Positions 22,999-31,054 of a stretch of 64,000 nucleotides of DNA are shown here, piece by piece. A program made the position numbers and the translations under genes. The stretch's first letter is position 1. Every line of letters starts with the position of its first letter. This stretch comes from Capsicum annuum. Lineage: Eukaryota; Streptophyta; Magnoliopsida; Solanales; Solanaceae. The notes beneath the pieces were generated by a model. That model had not been told where the DNA came from. It was given only the letters and a program-made list of their open reading frames with translations, and did not search any database. The stretch is taken from assembly GCF_002878395.1 (NCBI RefSeq), contig NC_061114.1:170423388-170487387 (forward strand). Reading direction: 5' to 3'.

Positions 22999-24593
22999 TG
23001 ATAACTCTCCAATTACACTCTTGAATGGGTGTAAGCAATCGTTGTCAATATAAAACCCAACTAGGTTGGGGTTGAATCCCAAATGGAATAAGGTGTGAAC
23101 TCAAGTTGTTTGTGATTTAATCCACTGATAGTTTAAAGTTTCCTGAATTGGGGGATTTAGGTTTAACAACTTGTTGTTTTTCACTTTACTTTCAGTGTTT
23201 GTAAATCAAGAGTTTATGAAATAACAAGAATTATGTTCACTAGGGATTCTGGTACCTGACAGATGCTAAAAGTGGTTCAAGATTCTCACGGTGGGTAGGA
23301 TAACAAGCTATCTTTATCGATATTTTGCTTAAATGTCTCTCGATCTACTTAAGTATTTTACTCCTTAATCCTCTCGGACTTAGGGAATTTCTATTTACTG
23401 CCCAAATTTTACTTCAGGTTAACCAACTTTGTTACAGCGCTGATTATTAAATGAAGTATTTCCAAGTCCCTATTGATAATTCACTTCCTACTATATTTGA
23501 TTTCTTCCTCAAGCAAATCAAAGTAGGTGTGTCTACTATTTGCAACCAACAGACATTAATTGAAACTTCAGAATTATATAGAGATCCTACCACCTATTGA
23601 ATCTTGAATACTTAGCACCTTATAAAGACCTAACCCTAGATCCCATAATGCAAGTTAAGAGAGTTTATCTACTCATGATCCAATGAACGAAATACATAAT
23701 TAAATTCATGATTTGAAAGATATACTTACAGAGATGAATAATAACCAGTGAATCATAGATTAGATCACAAAGGAAAATCCCAAAAATACTGATACTAATC
23801 TTTCAAAATAGTTGTGTTATTAAAGTCTAGGAGTAGAGAGAGAAAATATCAGAGTATGTTGTCAAAACTCAAAGTCTCAAATAATGTCTCGAATCCCCTT
23901 AGAAAACCCTAAAACAAAGCTTTAAATAGTTTACCCTACTTATGTAAAAAAAATCAAGGTTACAGCTTTTCCTCAGAATAGACGACGACATCCGTGATAG
24001 CTTATCAGGAGTCTGATGACTTATAATGAATGTCGTCAACTCCTCTTCATTTTTCACTCTTTCTATCTAAGACTGACGATGACGATGATGACTTATTAGG
24101 ATTTTAACGACTTATCAAAAACATCATCACATTCTTGCTCCAATACTCATGTCATGTCTATTTCTGACGGTATCCTTGATGCTTTCTCACCATCCTGATG
24201 GCCTGTTACAAAATGTCGTTAACTCTTTCAGCTGAAACTCATCTCCTTTTTAAGGTTGATGACATTCCTGACGACTTATTAGACCCTTGACGGCTTATCA
24301 CAAAATGTCATCACAACTTCCACTTTAGGCCAATTCTCTGTCTACTAATGAAGACCAACCTGATAGATTATAACAGGGATGACGAGTTATCACAAATTTC
24401 GTCAGCCACACTTGTCTTCAAATTTCTTTAAATTTCCACCTTTTTGCTTCCATTATTTTTGGTTCTCTATCACATCAGCTTAAACTACAAAATCAAACAT
24501 AAACTAATCAAAAATAACTAAAGTTCCTCAAGACCTTGCAATTATTTAGAGTTAAAAGCCTCAAATATGTTAGAATATGCTCACACATCAACA
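22999..24593 (-). repeat. X LTR (single copy, 1595 bp)
   Basis: On the plus strand it starts TGATAACTCTCC and ends CACATCAACA; on the coding strand it starts TGTTGATGTGTG and ends GAGTTATCA, with TG...CA ends. The primer site is on one side and a polypurine tract on the other, an arrangement found only where a single LTR is shared by the two element ends. It holds the 92-bp array at 23981-24404. No second copy of this LTR occurs in the window. Confidence 0.84.
23981..24404. repeat. Five-unit tandem array, about 92 bp per unit, in the X LTR
   Basis: Units begin near 23981, 24073, 24164, 24257 and 24349. Each has the same order: a TGACGA-like start, a first CTTAT block, about ten bases, a TGACGACTTATCA-like block, then (A)AATGTCGTCA. 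Flanking bases between units are C/T-rich and less conserved. The motifs contain TGACG/CGTCA (core bound by plant TGA-type bZIP proteins) and CTTATC/GATAAG (I-box core). Regulatory function is inference. Confidence 0.78.
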
Positions 24594-24604
24594 CCCTCAA
24601 CTTA
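24594..24604 (-). other. X polypurine tract
   Basis: The minus strand reads TAAGTTGAGGG immediately before the LTR start TGTTGATG, preceded by CGCTTGAGGACAAG, a sequence usual at this position in Athila/Tat-type elements. Confidence 0.75.
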
Positions 24605-26116
24605 AAATAATTTCTTGTCCTCAAGCGACAAAAACATAACTAAGAGAATACTAAGTACAATTTGGCAGCTAACTTCTCATATTAGTTTAAAACACTTTCA
24701 TTATCTCCAAGGTCAGTCAATTTAAAAATCACTGTTGATGTTTTGAAAAATAATCATACAACTCACAAGCATCAAGATATGGAAAAAGTTTCAGCAATAA
24801 CAATCATGCCATATCAAGATCACACTATCTGAACAAGTCAGTGACTTAGCAATATACCCAATGTGCCCTCACAATAATGAAATCCCTTTTTCACTCATAT
24901 CAAAATTCATATACATACACATAGGGATAATTACAAGTCTCGCTCTTAGAATGAAGTTCCAAACACTGCATGTCAAATGCCATAGGCTTGCCCTTATAGT
25001 CAGTACCTAAGTCTTCAGACGGGTCAGTTAGGATCACTATAGGACTTTTCTTAAGCTTGTAACATAGGTCAGGGTTGGTATGATATTCATGGATATTTTA
25101 GAGTGATTATGCTTCCTTGACACTACACTAAACTCTTAGAGTTTCACTTACCAACCTTCTTTTCTACCTCTTTTTTATTGATCACACATGCTCAAGATGG
25201 ATGCGGTCTTTTCAATTATCATATTATCTTTTTATCATCTTTAACACAGCTTTCTCTTTTCTTATTCATTTTTCACCACACCTAACTTTTTATTCTTTTC
25301 ACTTATTCTACCTCTCTTCATGTTTATTTTACATCACACACCCCTATAATATCCACTCTTAACTTAAGTTGTTTGCCTAAGTTAAGGTGCATAGTATCCA
25401 AGGAGAACTAGGGCCAAAATAGGTTCATTGTGAGGTAAACGGGAAGGTCAGAGGTTTCACAGAATGAAATAGGCGTATAGGCTCAAATCAGGTATCAAGG
25501 GATATTATTTACATTGGGAAGGTCATTTAGGCTAAAAGTGGGTTACAATCAAACATGGACTATGATCCTTTCCTAACCCCTATCTTACAAACTAGGCATA
25601 ACTAACAGGATAAGTTCTAGATTTGGCACACAGCAGGAGATGAGTAAGACCTCACACACAAATGGCATACAAGTACATCGCATATCACTACTTATCCGAT
25701 TAATGCAATTTGTTCAGCAAAAATCATCAAGTTGCCAGACTAATGCCACAAAAAGATGCATCGCAGTCACAAATCAATGCAAGTTCATAAAGTTATAAAC
25801 TCAGATCAATGGAGAGGTTCTCAAATGTCACAAAATAATATAACTACCTCAAGTAACTGTATTACTCCTAATTATCTACCAAAGATTTGTTATAACAATA
25901 TCCTACCCTACACCTTTAACTTAAAATTGAAAATAAAGATAAACTAAGGGCTAGAGTATACCTGGAATGACTTACGCTCAGGTGTGATGGGTTTCTAACC
26001 CTGCTACTACATTATGTACTACCTTCTCTCCATCGGGAGTTTTTGTCCTTGCAGTGGTAGGGGGTCTTATAGTTGAGGCACCTGCAGCCCTAGCTTTCAA
26101 AGCTTTCTCCCATCTG
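24605..26116 (-). other. X 3' untranslated region, no gene seen
   Basis: About 1.5 kb of A/T-rich sequence between the extra ORF and the polypurine tract. It has pyrimidine-rich stretches on the plus strand (25190-25330) and many stops in all frames. I see no conserved protein segment here. Confidence 0.6.
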
Positions 26117-27310
26117 TCATTGTCCTCTAGGGACTCCATTCTTTATTTCTTCAACTCCTCTTTTTGTCCTTTTTTTTTCCTTCTTTTTCACTCTTCTTTC
26201 TTTCTCACTGTCAGGGTCTTCTCTTTTATCTTTTCCCTTCTTCTCCTCCCTTTTATTATTTTTCTTTGGTGAATCTCCAGTGAGTTCAAGTATTGAAATT
26301 TCTTTCTCTGATTCATGCATAGCCAAATCTATCGGCACTATAAATCGGTGCTGCTACAACACCCCAAAATCTACCTTTACCTTGTTCAAAGTTGTCCTGA
26401 ATTTAGCTAGATCATCCCCTGACATTTCTTTTGCCGTGCATCAAATTGATTCTCTAAAATTGCAACCCATCTAGGCAAAGTCACAAAAGGCTCAAGAGCA
26501 GCCTTGATTCTCTTGTGTACTGCAGTGGCAAACTATTTGGCAAAGGCATATAGTTGTGCCTCACACCATTTGGCTTATTTGGCCACTCGATTGGATGAAA
26601 TACAAATCTGATGATGCTGTAGAAGCTTAGGTATTGGGTTTATTCTCAGGCACTGAACCTGCCTGTACTGAACCGGCATCTATAACTGGAGGGTCTGCTG
26701 CTACCTCTGCACCTCTATCAAGTCTCAATCCTGGATGATTTTCATCATACCATATGGGATGGTGAGTTAATCGGGCAAATACGTCATCATCAACCCCTAT
26801 AATCTCTAGCACATTAACAGCTCGGCATAACTCTATGATAAGACAAGGAAAAGGATAAGTAGTGTCAGTTCTCGATATTCTAATCTTCATCTCATCAGTA
26901 ATGATTTTCCAAAAATTTAGGGGAATCTAATTTACCATGCTTGCTACTAGGATAACTCAGTCACCACCTAGAATAGTGTCTCCATCAATGGATATCATCC
27001 AAATAAGCACTATCCCGTCCTCCAAAACTTTGCCTCTTGAGTCAAAGAGGACATATAGATTCTCTCGTTTAGATTGGTCACCCATTCTGGTTCCTATTTG
27101 GTTATGATATTGGCTAACCATAGATATTGATTTTCCCGATTCTTAGTCCGGGCATAGACTGGTGGTGAAGTGGCCTGAGGAGTGAAGTTTAGGCCATGCA
27201 AGAACCTGTTGGTGGTTCTGATTGAGATATCAGCCCTTACACCCCTTACCTGAACTCTCTCCACAGGGGATGGTCTGTAACTCTTTCTCCTAACCTACAC
27301 ATATTTTCCA
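26117..27310 (-). pseudogene. X extra ORF (Athila/Tat ORF3, 'putative plant transposon protein' type)
   Basis: Minus-strand segments match the protein found after pol in Athila/Tat elements: YLWLANIITK, then EAKFW, then the piece 26627-26890 with TTYPFPCLIIELCRAVNVLEI and a DDDVFARL run (read in short pieces). The C-terminal piece 26117-26338 is very rich in Lys and Glu (for example KKNNKREEKKGKDKRED) and probably forms a charged coil. The frame between 26900 and 27150 is shifted and stopped. Its function in the family is unknown; an envelope-like role has been suggested for some relatives. The F/S-rich plus-strand reading opposite the Lys-rich run is a shadow. Confidence 0.68.
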
Positions 27311-28100
27311 ACTGAGCTTGGTAGTTTGAGTAACCCTATTATGATAGCTTATCATGAATGTCTTCAGCTCTTATAAGAACCCTACATTTGATTTTAACTC
27401 AATTTTTGGTCCCATTATTTCTCAAAATTCACTTGAATTCCATTTTTTAGCTGAATTTAAAAGATTTAGAATTACACAACAAACCCTAGATCCAATTTTA
27501 GCCCTTTTTTACAAGTTAAACTTGGTTCAAGCTTCTTGGGAACTTAGGTTATCATCAACTATCACTTAGCACATGAAAATACAGGTTTAATTTTGGGCAT
27601 ACCTGGTAGGTGATTTCACTTGTTCACACGATTTAGAAAGGGTAACAGAGGAATGGAAAAGGTTCTTGATTTTTCTTTCAAATCCCACACTCACAAGGGA
27701 TATGTTTTTAATGATTAACTTTGGGAAATTATTTGAAAGGATTAAGTAAATAAACTAAGCAAATAAAGAAATAAACTAAGGAAGGAAAGAAAATAGGACA
27801 GGCGGGACCATGAGGAGGTTCAACTATGGGCCTAGTCGGATTTTCTAAACTGGGCCCAAAATGGTCTAACAATGCTTTCAAGGTTTTCTTGACAATATCT
27901 CATGATAGCTTATCACTGATGTCGTCAGCCTTAACAAAAACTACCTTAAATTTGGCCTCTGTGATGACATTTTTTATAGCTTATCACAGTTGTGATGGCT
28001 TATCAGAAATGTTGTCATGACCTTTCAGCTGACCTCCTTATTTTTCACCTTCTCTGTACTAAATCCTAACTACAAAAATAAACACTTTACTGGAATATAA
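27311..28100 (-). other. X region between pol end and extra ORF, with array-type repeats
   Basis: No gene is visible. Three copies of the motif seen in the LTR array occur here: TGATAGCTTATCATGAATGTCTTCA-like at about 27345-27370, TGATAGCTTATCACTGATGTCGTCA-like at 27900-27930, and TTATAGCTTATCACA plus GTGATGGCTTATCAGAAATG at 27970-28020. The last two are again about 90 bp apart. The minus-strand motif GGGAGGCAACCCAA at about 28093-28106 marks the pol-end side. Confidence 0.6.
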
Positions 28101-28630
28101 AAATTTTGGGTTGCCTCCCAATAGCGCCTAATTTACTGTCACGGCACGACTTGGTTATCTTGACTACTCAGACTTTGCCAAGAAAACCTATTGATACCCC
28201 CTTACCATCATCATAGAATACGGCAACGATTGAGAAAATAGTCATCTCCTTTTGCTACGTCATAGATGAGTTTATTTTGAAGTATGCTTCTTTGTCATTG
28301 AATCTAAACTTTAGTTGGTTCAACTCCATGTCTACTATCACTCTCCCAGTTGCAAGTAGTGCCTACCCAATATGATGGGCACTTCAAAATCCACTTCGCA
28401 ATCTAGGACTACAAAATTAGTAGGCAGAATAAAGCCGGCTACCTTTACCAAAACATTGTGTAATATGCCCATAGGTTACTTCACAAACCTATCTGCCATC
28501 ACCAACCACATAGTTGTTGGGGTGGGACCCCCCAATCCCAGTTTCTTATACACAGTAAGTGGTATTAGGTTTATACTGGATCCTATATCACATAGTGCCT
28601 TTATGAATTTCATGGAGACAATAGTACATG
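28101..28630 (-). pseudogene. X protease and start of RT, rest of pol deleted
   Basis: From 28630 leftwards: IPCTIVSMKFIKALCDIGSS (active site normally D-x-G-A; here D-I-G-S), INLIPLTVYKKLGLG, TTMWLVMADRFVK, then after a stop the segments NVLVKVAGFILPTNFVVLDC, EVPIILG and MELNQLKFRFNDKEAYF. This is the Athila/Tat protease and the short linker before RT. The sequence then passes, within about 150 bp, to the GGGAGGCAACCCA motif that normally lies after the end of pol. So RT, RNase H and integrase are missing through one internal deletion. Confidence 0.78.
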
Positions 28631-28904
28631 GAATCTCAACTAGAATATCTTCAAAAAAGAAGTTATCCTGAATATCCATTCTTTCTAGAGGGACTACAAT
28701 AGATGGGTCACCCATGCACCTCTTCAATAAGGATACATGTAACACTCCAAGAATGGATGACAAGTCTATAGGCAATTCAAGATCGTATGCCACCTTTCCG
28801 ACAAGACTCGATATCCTATAGGAGCTAATATATCGAGGACTAAGATTTCCCTTTTTTCCAAATCTCTTCACCCCTTTCATGGGTGAGATCTTCAAATAAA
28901 CCAA
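28476..28904 (-). pseudogene. Accidental chimeric open frame: E3 integrase tail joined to X protease
   Basis: One uninterrupted frame of 142 codons runs across the junction at 28630/28631. The first two thirds are E3 integrase C-terminus (VYLKISPMKGVKRFGKKG, GKVAYDLELP, HVSLLKRCMGDP). The last third is X protease (KALCDIGSSINLIPL). It is a by-product of the rearrangement, with no sign of its own promoter or start context. Confidence 0.75.
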
Positions 28905-29050
28905 GACACCAACCTCAAATTTTATGTCTCTTCTTCACATATTTGCATATGATTTCTGATGACTCTAAGCTATTTTTAACCTCTCTCAAATCATCTGGTC
29001 TTTATTTATGGATTCAAGCACCACATTTGGCCTAATCAAAGTGGCCTCAC
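28631..29050 (-). pseudogene. E3 integrase C-terminus (copy B)
   Basis: Contains LSPRYISSYRISSLVGKVAYDL (read in short segments: SPRYISSYRI, GKVAYDLELP), SSILGVLHVSLLKRCMGDPS and VVPLERMDIQDN. It matches copy A at 16984-17330 but keeps an open frame over most of the segment. The chromodomain end is missing because X protease replaces it at 28630. Confidence 0.8.
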
Positions 29051-29786
29051 CCACTTCAAATCAATTAATAGGTAACCAACATCTTCTCCCATAAAGAGCC
29101 TTAAATGGGGCCATCAGAATTCTAAAATAGTAACTATTATTGCAAGCAAACTCAATCAATGGAAAGTGATCATCCCAACTACCCTTAAAGTCAAGAACAC
29201 ATGCTTTCAATATATCCTCTAGGGTCTGAATGGTCCTCTCTGTAAGACCATCTGTCTGGGGATAAAAATCTTAACTGAGACGAACTTGGGTACCAAGAAC
29301 TTTATGAAAGGCTTTCCAAAAGTGAGAGGTAAACTAAGCACCCCTATCTAAAATAATAGATAAGGAAACCCTGTGCAATATGACCAACTCTCTAATATAC
29401 AGCTTAGCATAATCTTCTGATAAGTAGGATGTTTGAACTGGCAAGAATGTGCTGATTTGGTCAACCTTCCTACAATAACCCAAATCAAATCATGTTAACA
29501 AAGTGAATAGGGTAACCCTATTACAAAGTTGAAATTCACCTCTTATCACATCCAAGTAGGAATACCAAACTTCTGCAAGGTGCCACCAGAACTTTGGTGC
29601 TCTACCTTAACTTGTTGACAAGTAGCACACTTTGCCATAAATTCTACAATATCTTTCCTTATACACCCCACCAATAGCCTTCCCACAAATTATGGTACAT
29701 CTTGGTGGCTCCTGAGTAAATGGAGTAACACACACCATGCACTTCTACCATAATTCAATGCCTTAAACCATCAACGCACGGCACAC
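29051..29786 (-). pseudogene. E3 integrase zinc finger and core (copy B)
   Basis: Same segments as copy A: the ALYGRR-type block around 29080-29110, the DHFPLIEFAC-type block near 29150-29180, the second-Asp region near 29330-29370 (SIILDRGA-like), WVIVGRL near 29470 and the CQQVKVEHQS-type finger near 29600. Frameshifts and stops throughout. Confidence 0.74.
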
Positions 29787-29789
29787 ATA

Positions 29790-30911
29790 GGCTTTATTTT
29801 ATTTTTTTAAGATTCATACATCTAAATTTAAATACACATCTGAATGATTAAGATGTTGTCTCTAGATTTGAAAACTGAATAATTAAGACTGTTTGGTTTT
29901 CAACATCTAAATGTGTAAAAAAGTATTTGTATACATAATAAAATAAAAAATAAAAGTCTAATAAAAAATTAATTATACATTAAAAAAGTAAGTAATTTAA
30001 TATAATAAAATTATTAGAATTTGATTCAGAAAAATTATTTATGTTTGTTACTGATAGTGGAGATGGCTTATAATAGTGGTTTCGGTGACAATGATGGATG
30101 TTAATGATTATTATTGTTGGTGGCGATAATTGAGATGGTTGGTATTGTAGTGATTATAATGATGGTGGCGATTGATGGTGGTGGTGCTTGTTGTGATGTG
30201 ACATGTCTAGATGTTAGTAGTTTAAGGTGTTGATTGTGTTTGGTTAAACATGAATGCATGATTATTGAAGATGTCTTGGTTATAGTTGGAGATATTTTTT
30301 GTTATGATGGTGGAGATAGTTGTTAGTAGAGATAAATTGTAGCGATGATACTGGTTGAAGTAGTGGTAGAGGTGGCATAACTAGTGATAATGGTAGTGGT
30401 GGACAAAGAATATAGAGAGGTTATGATGTATTAGTGGTAGTTAGTAGGGGTGCTAATTGTGATAGATGACTTGGTTGGTAGTAGGGATTGGTCACTAGTG
30501 GTTGCTGATTGTGGTATTGTTGATGGAAGTGGTGGTGGTGGTGAATATAATTAGAATAAAAGAGGTAGTAGGTGTGGTAGCGGTTGACAATTGTGGATAG
30601 TAGTGGTGTATTTTTTATCGATGGTGATTGTGATGGTGGAGGTGGTTGGTGGTGATGGGTGGGGGTTGATAATGGTGATGGTGGCAGAAGTGGTTAGTGG
30701 TGATAACTGCTGATTATGAATAGAATGATGAATATTATCCAACACCAGAATATCCCTTAATACATATTAAAACTTGACTCTAGATCTGAATTATTACGAC
30801 CTATTCAGACCTATTAAGAGTTAAAACCTTAATATAAAACAAATGCACTTAATGGTCTGAAGTCTGAACCATTCAGATTCAGACCTCCATTAAGTGCAAA
30901 CAAATGAGGCC
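29790..30911. mobile_element. MITE-like DNA transposon, copy B (1122 bp), ATA target duplication
   Basis: Same insertion point and flanks as copy A (ATA at 29787-29789 and 30912-30914), so it was copied with its host and did not insert independently. It starts GGCTTTATTTTATTTTTTTA; the palindromic TCTGAATC block near the left end has decayed (CATACATCTAAATTT). The right end AGACCTCCATTAAGTGCA is intact. The T/G-rich interior (30050-30690) is about 50 bp longer overall than in copy A. The minus-strand reading at 30551-30745 rich in His, Pro and Thr is low-complexity, not a gene. Confidence 0.8.
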
Positions 30912-30914
30912 ATA

Positions 30915-31054
30915 ATCTACTCTAGTATCTTAACACACCATCTCCCCCTTGGGAGAAAACCTCTACCTTCTAATCTCCATCTGACTCCTTCATCTTAAAC
31001 ATACTGGAGTCCTTATCTAGTTTCTCCTTCACCTCGGAAGCTAAAGAAGATTCC
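30915..31054 (-). pseudogene. E3 pol linker stub (copy B)
   Basis: Remnant of the RNase H-integrase linker, longer than in copy A (it keeps ATCTCCATCTGACTCCTTCA and TCTAGTTTCTCCTTCACC, plus-strand view). It ends in AAGATTCC at 31054, the left target duplication of E5. Confidence 0.75.

Larger units (their letters stand above)
20875..28630 (-). mobile_element. X: Athila/Tat-type element in circularly permuted order, one LTR
   Basis: Reading the minus strand from 28630 leftwards: protease, a remnant of the pol start, a coding-end motif, leader, an Athila/Tat-type extra ORF, polypurine tract, one LTR, primer site, gag. A normal element would have gag before protease and an LTR at each end. Here the gag end (20877) and the protease start (28630) lie at opposite ends, and joined they would miss only about ten codons of the usual layout. 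It is therefore one turn of a one-LTR circle, or two tandem elements sharing an LTR. It is flanked by the 4-kb duplication. RT, RNase H and integrase are absent, so it was non-autonomous. Confidence 0.75.

Noticed and set aside
23981..24404. Evenly spaced repeat array that resembles a CRISPR at first sight
   Set aside because: The sequence is from a plant, the repeats are degenerate, the spacers are related to each other, and it lies inside an LTR.
26054..26272. Phe/Ser-rich hydrophobic open frame on the plus strand, resembling a membrane peptide
   Set aside because: It is the antisense of the Lys/Glu-rich end of the X extra ORF; a poly-Lys/Glu run always reads as Phe/Ser/Leu on the other strand.
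30551..30745. His/Pro/Thr-rich open frame on the minus strand
   Set aside because: It is the reverse reading of the T/G-rich MITE interior; composition explains the lack of stops and copy A does not keep the frame.
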